From: Nanobdellota archaeon
GTDB taxonomy: Archaea > Nanobdellota > Nanobdellia > Pacearchaeales > GW2011-AR1
Direction of reading: 5' to 3'
DNA length: 11,884 bases
Assembly: GCA_030704765.1 (NCBI GenBank)
Contig: JAUYDD010000020.1
Coordinates: 1 to 11,884, forward strand
The notes under the pieces are model-generated. The model did no database searches, was not told where the DNA came from, and worked only from the letters and a program-made list of their open reading frames with translations. Below are positions 1 through 5,364 of the stretch, piece by piece. Position 1 is the stretch's first letter. Every line of letters starts with the position of its first letter. The translations under genes and the position numbers were made by a program.

Positions 1-1476
1 TGGAGTTTAGGAGACTATTGGAAAAAACAAGCAATTGAATACACTTTCGAATTCCTAACAAAAGAGCTTAATATACCAAAACAAAAACTTGCAGTCACTT
101 GCTTTAAAGGAGATAAAGATGCTGAAAAAGATGAAGAATCATCAAATATCTGGCTTTCTTTAGGAATCCCAAAATCAAGAATAGCATTTTTAGGGAAATC
201 AGACAACTGGTGGGGCCCTACAGGGAAAACCGGCCCTTGCGGCCCAGACACAGAAGTTTTTTACTGGGCAAAAAACAGCAAACCGCCAGAAACCTTTAAC
301 CCTGAAGACAAAGCCTGGGTTGAAATTGGGAATGATGTCTTGATACAGTATGAAAAAGACAGCAATGGAAAATACCATCCTGCAAAGCAAAAAAACATTG
401 ATTTTGGCGGCGGAGTTGAAAGAACATTGGCAGTTTTAAATGGATTTAAAGATAATTATCTGACAGAAATCTGGCAGCCGATTATAAAACAGATTGAAAA
501 GATTTCAAAAAAAACTTATAAAAGAAATGAAAGGTCAATGAGGATTATTGCAGACCATATTAAAGCATCGGTTTTTATAATCGCAGATGGCATAACCCCA
601 GGCAATATTGAGCAGGGTTATGTTTTAAGAAGATTAATAAGAAGAGCAATAAGGTATGGAAGAAACTTAAATCTTAGAGATTTTACAAAACAAGTAGCAG
701 AGCCAGTTTTTGATATTTATGATGATTATAAAATTTTAAAAGATAATAAAGAAAAAATTTTAAAAGAATTAGAAAAAGAAGAAACAAGGTTCTTAGAGAC
801 CTTGGAAAAAGGAATCAATATTTTCAATAGACTAATCCAAAACAAAAAACAGCTTTCAGGAAAAGATGCATTTTTGTTATATCAATCTTATGGCTTCCCA
901 TTAGAGATAACCCAGGATTTAGCAAATGAAAAAAATATCAAAGTAGATGAAAAAGAATTTAACAAAGAACTGGAAAAACACCAGCAACTTTCAAGGACAG
1001 CAACCCAGGGAAAATTTAAATCAGGCCTTCAGGATTCATCTGAACAAACAACCAAGCTTCACACAGCGACTCATCTCTTGAACCAAGCTTTGAGGATTGT
1101 GTTGAATAAACCTGACTTGCATCAAAAAGGGTCCAATATAACTCAAGAAAGACTTAGGTTTGATTTTAATTTTGATAGAAAACTAACTCCTGATGAAATA
1201 AAAAAAGTTGAAGATTTAGTCAATCAAAAAATAAAAGAATCTATACCTGTGAATTATAAAGAGATGCCATTAAGTGAAGCAAAAAAAACATGTGCACAAG
1301 GCATATTTGAAGATAAATATGAAGATATAGTCAAAGTTTATTTAATAGGAAATTTTTCAAAAGAACTCTGTGCAGGCCCTCATGTGAAAAATACAGGAGA
1401 GCTTGGAAAATTTAAAATCACTAAAGAAGAGGCAATTGCAGCTGGTGTGAGAAGAATAAAGGCTGTTTTAGAGTAA
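1..1476 (+). CDS. alaS: Alanyl-tRNA synthetase, 5' end outside window, C-Ala domain absent
   Basis: Attaches alanine to tRNA-Ala and clears mischarged Ser/Gly-tRNA in the cytoplasm. The frame is open from base 1, so the N-terminus lies outside; 491 residues are visible. Seen in order: class II core with WWGPTGKTGPCGP (about residues 70-80), motif 3 GGGVERTLAVL with Arg141, the tRNA-recognition stretch ADHIKASVFIIADG and LRRLIRRAIRYGR, then the editing domain with HTATH (His354, His358) and CAGPH (Cys457, His461), the four expected zinc ligands. The protein stops at GVRRIKAVLE, exactly where full-length enzymes continue into a coiled region and the C-Ala/DHHA1 domain. The TGPCGPDTE style resembles short bacterial (CPR-like) or DPANN enzymes more than Pyrococcus AlaRS; that comparison is from memory. 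A structured repeat follows the stop, so the missing tail could be natural or caused by an insertion. Confidence 0.95.
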   Translation, partial: WSLGDYWKKQAIEYTFEFLTKELNIPKQKLAVTCFKGDKDAEKDEESSNIWLSLGIPKSRIAFLGKSDNWWGPTGKTGPCGPDTEVFYWAKNSKPPETFNPEDKAWVEIGNDVLIQYEKDSNGKYHPAKQKNIDFGGGVERTLAVLNGFKDNYLTEIWQPIIKQIEKISKKTYKRNERSMRIIADHIKASVFIIADGITPGNIEQGYVLRRLIRRAIRYGRNLNLRDFTKQVAEPVFDIYDDYKILKDNKEKILKELEKEETRFLETLEKGINIFNRLIQNKKQLSGKDAFLLYQSYGFPLEITQDLANEKNIKVDEKEFNKELEKHQQLSRTATQGKFKSGLQDSSEQTTKLHTATHLLNQALRIVLNKPDLHQKGSNITQERLRFDFNFDRKLTPDEIKKVEDLVNQKIKESIPVNYKEMPLSEAKKTCAQGIFEDKYEDIVKVYLIGNFSKELCAGPHVKNTGELGKFKITKEEAIAAGVRRIKAVLE

Positions 1477-1738
1477 AAATTAATTTTAGATAGTTCAAGG
1501 ATTCGTGGGGTAATCTATCTTAAGGTTAACAATCTCATGCCACTTTTTCGTTTCGTCAAGAATCACTGATTCTTGATCGCCCTAAAATTCCCTATGGGAA
1601 TTTTTTGGTATCGACGGAAATCCATTTCGTGTTTTTCTTCATATTTTTGGTAACTTTTCTTAGAATTAGCGGGTTCAACGCTCCCCGCATTTTCCTAAAT
1701 TATTTTGTGTAAGAGATAGAACAAAAAGGTAATCTTTT
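1477..1738. repeat. Structured intergenic repeat (CTCATGCCA type) with two-hairpin insert
   Basis: No gene. The stretch starts with CGTGGGGTAATCTA and CTTAAGGTTAA (1504-1530), also found at 6895-6920. From 1531 (AATCTCATGCCA) to CGCTCCCC at 1685 it matches 7382-7476, sharing the stem TTTCGT/ACGGAAA with one bulged G. Here the tip of that stem carries two perfect hairpins, TCAAGAAT/ATTCTTGA (1556-1563 with 1569-1576) and AAAATTCCC/GGGAATTTT (1584-1592 with 1596-1604). At 7382 the tip is only a short loop. GTTCAACGCTCCCCGC at 1673-1688 is, on the minus strand, the GGGGAGCGTTGAAC-type end seen elsewhere, and AGGAAAAT lies just outside it on that strand. This suggests an element oriented to follow the minus-strand gene at 1739. 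Confidence 0.7.
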
Positions 1739-2002
1739 CTAACGCGTTTTATAATATTGAATAATTGCAGTTTCGCCTCTTCCAAGAATTTTTCTTGGCT
1801 CTCCAATCATCCTATAAGCATCAGCTCCTTCAGGAGCGCTTCTTTCAACTGCATCAGGATGAGAAGGCGACCAAATTATTTCTACTCTACTTCCTAAAGG
1901 GACAACTTGAGCAGGTTTGAGAGTATCATTAAAACATAGTTGTCTACTTTCTTTTGTTACATAATAATCTAAACATCTAAGTTGTGTCTGAGTTGCATTC
2001 AT
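1739..2002 (-). CDS. Hypothetical 87-aa protein
   Basis: Not recognised. The product is small and soluble, without membrane segment or signal peptide. It has two cysteines (Cys10, Cys23), a Pro/Ser-rich middle (IIWSPSHPDAVERSAPEG) and a basic C-terminus with LGRGETAIIQYYKTR; the alternation of hydrophobic residues suggests a small beta-rich fold. It is unlike a random shadow frame: it has an archaeal TATA box (TATATAAAT, 2033-2041) at a sensible distance upstream on its own strand, and it lies between two structured repeats. It is read opposite to alaS and to the next gene, so it looks like a separate cassette placed in reverse. Function cannot be assigned from sequence. Confidence 0.65.
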   Translation of the reverse strand: MNATQTQLRCLDYYVTKESRQLCFNDTLKPAQVVPLGSRVEIIWSPSHPDAVERSAPEGADAYRMIGEPRKILGRGETAIIQYYKTR

Positions 2003-2032
2003 TATATTTACATAACGAGGGAGTACTTAAGA

Positions 2033-2041
2033 ATTTATATA
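2033..2041 (-). promoter_or_regulatory. TATA box for the 87-aa gene
   Basis: On the minus strand this reads TATATAAAT, starting 39 nt before the start codon at 2002. This is about 10 nt further away than the boxes of most other genes here, so a short leader is expected. Confidence 0.55.
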
Positions 2042-2047
2042 CTAAAT

Positions 2048-2127
2048 ATTGTGTTATAAAACTTGTCATACTTTTTATATCAAAATGTGTTATAAATCGT
2101 GTAATAAAAAGTGTTACACAGAACTCG
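2048..2127 (+). repeat. 80-bp direct repeat, copy 1
   Basis: Matches 7546-7625 over 80 bases with a single difference (A at 2077, G at 7575). It contains GTGTTATAAA twice and then a small hairpin, GTGTAA/TTACAC, before ACACAGAACTCG. Both copies run directly into the (CG)TGGGGT core of a structured boundary repeat. A degenerate inverted relative is visible at about 2903-2962. Near-identity in an otherwise divergent repeat family points to a recent duplication. Confidence 0.9.
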
Positions 2128-2250
2128 CGTGGGGTATTAATCTTTAGGATTAAGATAGCTACATAAACCGAATAACTTGAGAGCATTTTGGTTTAACGCT
2201 GCGGAGGAGAGTGTTACCGAAAAGTTATGTGCTTGAAAGAGAAGTTGAAC
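2128..2250 (+). repeat. Structured boundary repeat, bulged-hairpin type, copy A
   Basis: Begins with CGTGGGG, then the core TTAATCTTTAGGATTAA (2137-2153), then CATAAACCGAATAACTT. A long hairpin follows: ATAACTT/AAGTTAT (2172-2178 with 2222-2228), TTTGGT/ACCGAA (2187-2192 with 2216-2221), AACGCT/AGTGTT (2195-2200 with 2210-2215), loop GCGGAGGAG. Both bulges lie on the same 5' strand. It ends with GTTGAAC at 2244-2250, 37 nt before the next start codon. Related copies are at 3968-4090, 5905-6036 and 9566-9647. Confidence 0.85.
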
Positions 2251-2258
2251 TAGTTACA

Positions 2259-2266
2259 TTATTAAA
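2259..2266 (+). promoter_or_regulatory. Weak TATA-like box for the phosphatase-like gene
   Basis: TTATTAAA begins exactly 29 nt before the ATG at 2288, the position where stronger boxes sit in the neighbouring genes, and 9 nt after the repeat's GTTGAAC end. Confidence 0.45.
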
Positions 2267-2287
2267 CTTAAATTTGTTTATCTAACA

Positions 2288-2848
2288 ATGAAATTATTAG
2301 TAGTAAGACATAACCAGTCTAAAGGAAATGTTGCAAATGTTATTGATGATAATTCTAATCCTAAAAGAGATAAAAATGGATTGTCAGAAAAAGGAATAAA
2401 TGAATCGAAAGAATTAGTTAAAATTCTTGAGAGCCATAAAATAGATACTGTAATTGTTAGTCCCTTTAGAAGAACCATTGAAACAGTTCAACCTTATCTA
2501 AATAAACATAAAGTCAAATTAATTGTTTCTGATCTGACTTCTGAAAGAAATGCTGGAATTTTTGCAGGCAAACCCAAAACTGCTATAAAAGAATATTGTA
2601 TTGCTGATAATATTACGGATAGGGTTTCATTTAAACCAAAAGGTGGAGAGTCTATTTTTGAAGTTTATGAAAGGGCTAAGAAGTTCATAGCCTATCTAAA
2701 AAAGAATTTTAAGAATGAAACAATTCTTTTATGCGGGCATGTAAATTTTCTATGTTGTCTCGATATTGCAATTAAAAAATTAGAGATTCACGATTTTTAT
2801 AATCAAGAGAGATTAGAAAATGGTCAATTGAGAGAATATATTCTCTAA
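2288..2848 (+). CDS. Histidine phosphatase superfamily (phosphoglycerate-mutase-like) protein
   Basis: Probably removes phosphate from a small metabolite or protein through a phosphohistidine intermediate; the substrate cannot be read from sequence. Seen in 186 aa: the N-terminal LVVRHNQS (Arg7, His8 as nucleophile), GLSEKGINES, IVSPFRRTIETV (Arg62), SERNAG (Glu86, likely acid), KGGESIFEVYERA, and LCGHVNF with the second His151. These are the landmarks of the family in the right order. The usual RHG triad is RHN here, and the C-terminal HG is also not kept, so activity may be altered, but both histidines remain. Length is normal for a single-domain member. No signal peptide, so cytosolic. It stands alone between two boundary repeats, with AGGAAAA only 5 nt after its stop. 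Confidence 0.85.
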   Translation: MKLLVVRHNQSKGNVANVIDDNSNPKRDKNGLSEKGINESKELVKILESHKIDTVIVSPFRRTIETVQPYLNKHKVKLIVSDLTSERNAGIFAGKPKTAIKEYCIADNITDRVSFKPKGGESIFEVYERAKKFIAYLKKNFKNETILLCGHVNFLCCLDIAIKKLEIHDFYNQERLENGQLREYIL

Positions 2849-2853
2849 TCATT

Positions 2854-2962
2854 AGGAAAACTTCAGTAAGTCAATCCTAAGGATTAAGTAATCGTGGGGG
2901 CGTGTGTAATACTTTTTATTACATTTTGTGTTATACTATTTAGGATAAGATTTATAACACAG
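2854..2962 (+). repeat. Short boundary repeat plus inverted relative of the 80-bp repeat
   Basis: AGGAAAA (2854-2860), the core variant TCAATCCTAAGGATTAA (2871-2887) and TCGTGGGGG follow the stop closely. Then GTGTAATACTTTTTATTACA and GTGTTATA resemble the 80-bp repeat of 2048-2127 read in reverse. The whole forms the spacer and promoter region of the next gene. The long bulged hairpin is absent here. Confidence 0.7.
2951..2958 (+). promoter_or_regulatory. TATA box for the three-TM protein gene
   Basis: TTTATAAC begins 29 nt before the ATG at 2980, predicting a leaderless transcript. Confidence 0.65.
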
Positions 2963-2979
2963 TTTATATTAAGAATAAT

Positions 2980-3279
2980 ATGATAATTAAACCTAAAACA
3001 AAATTAGGTAAATGGTCTGCAGGACTGAACATCTTGTTTTTAATAATAATTCTTGTTTCTATTATTTCAGTCTTAGTGCTTGAAATACTTGATTTTAATG
3101 ACCATTGGTGGGATGTGACTGTGCCTATTTCATTCCTCATTGAAATGACTGCTTTTATTACTGGAATAATCTCTGTTACAAAAAACAAAGAACGTTCAGT
3201 TTTAGTCTATTTTTCAATTTTTGTAGGTATCCTTACTATCCTTTTTGTTCTTTTGCATAGTTTATTTATCAATGATTGA
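2980..3279 (+). CDS. Small membrane protein with three predicted TM segments
   Basis: Not recognised. The 99-aa product has three clear hydrophobic segments: about residues 14-38 (ILFLIIILVSIISVLVLEIL), 46-66 (VTVPISFLIEMTAFITGIIS) and 73-96 (VLVYFSIFVGILTILFVLLH). The N-terminus is basic (KPKTKLGK) and so is the short second loop (TKNKERS), which gives a predicted topology by the positive-inside rule. No catalytic or binding motif is visible. The gene has its own TATA box at the standard distance and is followed after 18 nt by AAGGAAAAA of the next repeat, so it looks like a one-gene cassette. A role as a membrane stress or immunity protein would be speculation. Confidence 0.75.
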   Translation: MIIKPKTKLGKWSAGLNILFLIIILVSIISVLVLEILDFNDHWWDVTVPISFLIEMTAFITGIISVTKNKERSVLVYFSIFVGILTILFVLLHSLFIND

Positions 3280-3297
3280 TTAATTTTCTAAACCTTT

Positions 3298-3349
3298 AAG
3301 GAAAAAGTTTGGGAGTTAATCCTTAGAATTAGGTTAGCTGCATAAACAG
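3298..3349 (+). repeat. Truncated boundary repeat
   Basis: AAGGAAAAA, then TTAATCCTTAGAATTA (3316-3331), then GGTTAGCTGCATAAACAG, matching the first half of the bulged-hairpin type. The hairpin and GTTGAAC end are missing and the vapB promoter takes over, as if the right half had been lost. Confidence 0.75.
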
Positions 3350-3354
3350 AAATA

Positions 3355-3377
3355 TTTATATAGTATATAGCTATATA
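3355..3377 (+). promoter_or_regulatory. vapBC promoter with palindromic operator
   Basis: TTTATATA (3355-3362) starts 29 nt before the vapB ATG. Directly after it lies the perfect 14-bp palindrome TATATAGCTATATA (3364-3377), between the TATA box and the start codon. This is where a ribbon-helix-helix antitoxin would block the promoter, so it is a candidate operator for autorepression. Confidence 0.6.
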
Positions 3378-3383
3378 TTTTAT

Positions 3384-3602
3384 ATGGTTACTACAATACA
3401 AGTTGACGAAAAAACAATCTTGCTATTAAAGAAGTTAAAGCAAGAGCTGGAAGCATCATCATATGACGATGCGATTAATAAGATTGCCATAAAATGCTTA
3501 AAACCAGATAAATCTATGGCAGGATCTTTAAGAAAATATGTTGGAAAATTATCTAAACATGAAATTTTAAATGACTTAAAAGATAAAAATGACAGAATAT
3601 AA
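3384..3602 (+). CDS. vapB: VapB-type ribbon-helix-helix antitoxin
   Basis: Predicted antitoxin that binds and neutralises the downstream PIN-domain toxin and represses its own operon. The 72-aa product starts with a short strand, TTIQVDEKT, followed by two helices (ILLLKKLKQELEAS and YDDAINKIAIKCL), the pattern of a ribbon-helix-helix DNA-binding domain at about residues 2-40. The remaining lysine-rich tail (RKYVGKLSKHEILNDLKD) is the usual toxin-binding region. Its last 14 bases overlap the start of vapC, typical of translationally coupled toxin-antitoxin pairs. A palindrome sits in its promoter. The family is clear; the exact subfamily is not. Confidence 0.85.
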   Translation: MVTTIQVDEKTILLLKKLKQELEASSYDDAINKIAIKCLKPDKSMAGSLRKYVGKLSKHEILNDLKDKNDRI

Positions 3603-3957
3603 TCTGATTGATTCTTCTATTTGGATTGACTATCTAATTAATGGTAATTTTAAGGAGCTGATTGAAAAAAAGGAAAATTTATTGCTAGCAACAATTTCCT
3701 TAATTGAAATAAAGAAAAAACTTTCAAAATTAAAAATTCCAAATAAAGAAATTGACAATAAAATAGGTTATATAAAAAAACAAAGCATTATAATAAATTT
3801 GGATGAAAAAATAGCAGAAAAAGCTTCAGAACTTGTTATAGAAAAGAATCTTCCTATTGCAGATTCGATAGTTTATGCATCAGCCTTAATAAATAGCGCG
3901 ATACTTATGACACTTGATAATGATTTCAGAGGATTTGACAATGTTAAAATCTTTTAG
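3589..3957 (+). CDS. vapC: VapC-type PIN-domain ribonuclease toxin
   Basis: Predicted Mg2+-dependent ribonuclease that stops translation when released from VapB; known VapC proteins cut tRNA or rRNA, but the target here is unknown. The 122-aa protein is a single PIN domain with its acidic residues in place: Asp8 (NLIDSSIWIDYL), Glu40 (ISLIEIKKK), Asp92 (IADSIVYASAL) and Asp110/Asp112 (LMTLDNDFRGF). Length is normal. The ATG at 3589 overlaps the vapB reading frame, and I see no strong Shine-Dalgarno, so translation probably depends on coupling. The stop is followed 10 nt later by the next boundary repeat, so vapBC travels as one unit. Confidence 0.92.
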   Translation: MTEYNLIDSSIWIDYLINGNFKELIEKKENLLLATISLIEIKKKLSKLKIPNKEIDNKIGYIKKQSIIINLDEKIAEKASELVIEKNLPIADSIVYASALINSAILMTLDNDFRGFDNVKIF

Positions 3958-3967
3958 TTAAGAAGTG

Positions 3968-4090
3968 CTCTCGGGATAATCCTTGGGATTAAATCTCTTA
4001 CATAAACCGAATAACTGACAAGGGGATTTGGTGCAACGCTATGGAGGAGAGTGTTACCAAAAAGTTTAACGCTTCAAGGGGGAGTTGAAC
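3968..4090 (+). repeat. Structured boundary repeat, bulged-hairpin type, copy B
   Basis: Core ATAATCCTTGGGATTAA (3976-3992), then CATAAACCGAATAACT. The hairpin is the same as copy A: AACT/AGTT (4013-4016 with 4063-4066), TTTGGT/ACCAAA (4027-4032 with 4056-4061), AACGCT/AGTGTT (4035-4040 with 4050-4055), loop ATGGAGGAG. Compared with copy A the pairing ACCGAA has become ACCAAA, which keeps the helix. Bulges are again only on the 5' strand. Ends with GTTGAAC (4084-4090), 6 nt before the next TATA box. Confidence 0.85.
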
Positions 4091-4095
4091 CAAAA

Positions 4096-4103
4096 TTTAT
4101 AAA
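4096..4103 (+). promoter_or_regulatory. TATA box for the HD-domain gene
   Basis: TTTATAAA begins 29 nt before the first ATG at 4125, which supports that start over the second ATG three bases later. Confidence 0.7.
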
Positions 4104-4124
4104 GAATACTTTGTTCTTTCAATT

Positions 4125-4682
4125 ATGATGTTAAAAGAAGAAAATCTAGTTAAGATTGCTAAACCTTATTTTGAACATTGCAGAGCTGGCGATTGGAATC
4201 ATGCACTGAGAGTTATTAAATGGGTTAAAATATTGGGCAAAGGTAGAAAAGATATAAATTTACTAATAACTGCCGCATACTTACATGATATTGGTTGGTC
4301 TGGAGTGATTCAAAAAGGACTAATAGACTTTGATAATATGTTAAAGTTTGAAGCAAAAGCAAATGAGAATACTCCAAGATATGTTATGGAAGTTTTAGAG
4401 AAGCTAATGGTTAAAGAAGAGGAGATAAATGTTATAATCCGTTTAATAAAAGCAGCCGATAAGCACAGGTCACAATTAGAAGATGAATATGTATTAGTTG
4501 ATGCCGATAATTTAAGTAAACTTTGTTTAGAACATCTAAAAGAAAAATATAAGCCAGATAGTTATCCAAAACTTATTAAAACTTGGGAAGAAGAATTGCC
4601 AGAAAGAATAAAAACTCAACAGGGAAAAGAGAGCTGGCCTAAATTGTTAGAAAATCTCAAAAAAGATTTAGGGTTAAAATAG
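4125..4682 (+). CDS. HD-domain metal-dependent phosphohydrolase
   Basis: Predicted cytosolic phosphohydrolase or phosphodiesterase acting on a nucleotide-like substrate; the substrate is unknown. The 185-aa protein shows the HD signature: His26 (WNHALRVIKW), His54-Asp55 (AAYLHDIGW) and a later aspartate, Asp126 or Asp128 (LVDADNLSKL), which together bind the metals. A conserved KAADKHRS segment (Asp112, His114) lies between. The C-terminal third is charged and helical, without another known domain. The truncated gene at 9165 belongs to the same broad family, with the first His at the same residue number. The gene stands alone, with its own TATA box after a GTTGAAC repeat end and a repeat 10 nt after its stop. 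Confidence 0.88.
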   Translation: MMLKEENLVKIAKPYFEHCRAGDWNHALRVIKWVKILGKGRKDINLLITAAYLHDIGWSGVIQKGLIDFDNMLKFEAKANENTPRYVMEVLEKLMVKEEEINVIIRLIKAADKHRSQLEDEYVLVDADNLSKLCLEHLKEKYKPDSYPKLIKTWEEELPERIKTQQGKESWPKLLENLKKDLGLK

Positions 4683-4692
4683 TTCTATCACG

Positions 4693-4733
4693 AGGAAAAC
4701 GTCGTTAAGTTGACTCCGAGCCAAAAACCGAAA
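4693..4733 (+). repeat. Degenerate boundary repeat
   Basis: GAGGAAAACGTC followed by GTTAAGTTGACTCC and AAAACCGAAATG. It keeps the AGGAAAA start and a trace of the AACCGAA segment, but the TTAATCC near-palindrome and hairpin are lost. It sits 10 nt after the HD-gene stop. Confidence 0.55.
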
Positions 4734-4735
4734 TG

Positions 4736-4763
4736 TTTAAATAACTTGGACATTTGTACAAAT
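4736..4763 (+). promoter_or_regulatory. MNT/HEPN operon promoter and palindromic operator
   Basis: TTTAAATA (4736-4743) begins 29 nt before the ATG at 4765. The perfect 12-bp palindrome ATTTGTACAAAT (4752-4763) fills the gap up to one base before the start codon. The first gene encodes an N-terminal winged helix, so this is a likely autoregulatory site. Confidence 0.6.
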
Positions 4764-4764
4764 A

Positions 4765-5364
4765 ATGAGTACAATGTTAAAAACAGGACAAAGCAAAATA
4801 TTAAAGCTTTTTTATGAAGATAAAAAATCAAGCTTTCATTTAAGAGAGATATCCAGGAAAACTAAATTATATCCTAATAGTATAACAAGATTCTTAAATC
4901 AACTTGAAAAAGAGGGTATATTAACCTCTCAAAAAGATGGAAATCTTAAAAAGTATAAGATTAAAAAAAGTGAAAAGCTATCAAACATTTTTGTATCATT
5001 TGATATTGAAAGATTAAGTAAACTTCCCCTAGCAAGAAGAAGAGCTATAAACTACTTTTTGGACAAATTACAAGAAAAGCCAATTATAGCTCTATTGTTT
5101 GGTTCAACTGCAAAAGAAACTTTTAGAAAAGACTCCGACATAGATTTATTTTTAATCGTTAATAAAAAAATAGATGTCGATACATCAAAAGATTATGTAG
5201 ATGCTCAATTGGGGATTAAAGTTAATTGCTTCCAAATAACCTATGAAGATTTTAAAAAAGAAATAAAACTCAAAGAAGATAAAGTTATCCAATCGGCTTT
5301 AAATACGGGCTATCCTATATTTAATCAAATGTTATTTTACGAGGTGTATCTAAATGGAGATTAA
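4765..5364 (+). CDS. Winged-helix plus MNT nucleotidyltransferase, antitoxin of an MNT/HEPN pair
   Basis: Predicted antitoxin: proteins of this kind neutralise the partner HEPN toxin, in studied cases by transferring nucleotides onto it. The 199-aa protein has an N-terminal winged helix (about residues 8-70; FHLREISRKTKLYPNSITRFLNQLEKEGIL is typical of transcription regulators). A minimal nucleotidyltransferase domain follows, with the Pol-beta-type signature LLFGSTAKETF and the metal-binding pair in SDIDLFLIV, and a later acidic position (DAQLG). The fused DNA-binding domain suggests it regulates its own promoter, which carries a palindrome. It overlaps the HEPN gene by 11 bases. MNT architecture is clear; the antitoxin role follows from context. 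Confidence 0.88.
   Translation: MSTMLKTGQSKILKLFYEDKKSSFHLREISRKTKLYPNSITRFLNQLEKEGILTSQKDGNLKKYKIKKSEKLSNIFVSFDIERLSKLPLARRRAINYFLDKLQEKPIIALLFGSTAKETFRKDSDIDLFLIVNKKIDVDTSKDYVDAQLGIKVNCFQITYEDFKKEIKLKEDKVIQSALNTGYPIFNQMLFYEVYLNGD
5341..5346 (+). promoter_or_regulatory. Shine-Dalgarno site for the HEPN gene
   Basis: GAGGTG lies 7 nt before the ATG at 5354, inside the end of the MNT gene. It supports that start codon, and it contrasts with the leaderless first genes around it. Confidence 0.6.

Noticed and set aside
15..390. Minus-strand ORFs inside alaS
   Set aside because: They lie opposite a conserved coding frame and are shadows of it.
1668..1688. tRNA T-arm-like GCGGGTTCAACGCTCCCCGC
   Set aside because: There is no acceptor, D-arm or anticodon arm at the right spacing; it belongs to the repeat family.
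2048..2127. CRISPR array or tandem repeat
   Set aside because: The repeats are far apart, flank genes and lack regular short spacers; no cas gene is present.
1984..2186. Overlapping ORFs of 60 and 69 codons across the repeat
   Set aside because: They cover the 80-bp repeat and the promoter of the minus-strand gene, with low-complexity translations and no promoter of their own.
2278..3188. Minus-strand ORFs opposite the phosphatase and three-TM genes
   Set aside because: They are antisense shadows, without promoter or recognisable protein features.
4693..4704. GAGGAAA strings as RNase P RNA
   Set aside because: GAGGAAA recalls the conserved P4 strand of RNase P, but the motif is present in many copies and no other RNase P landmark is found.
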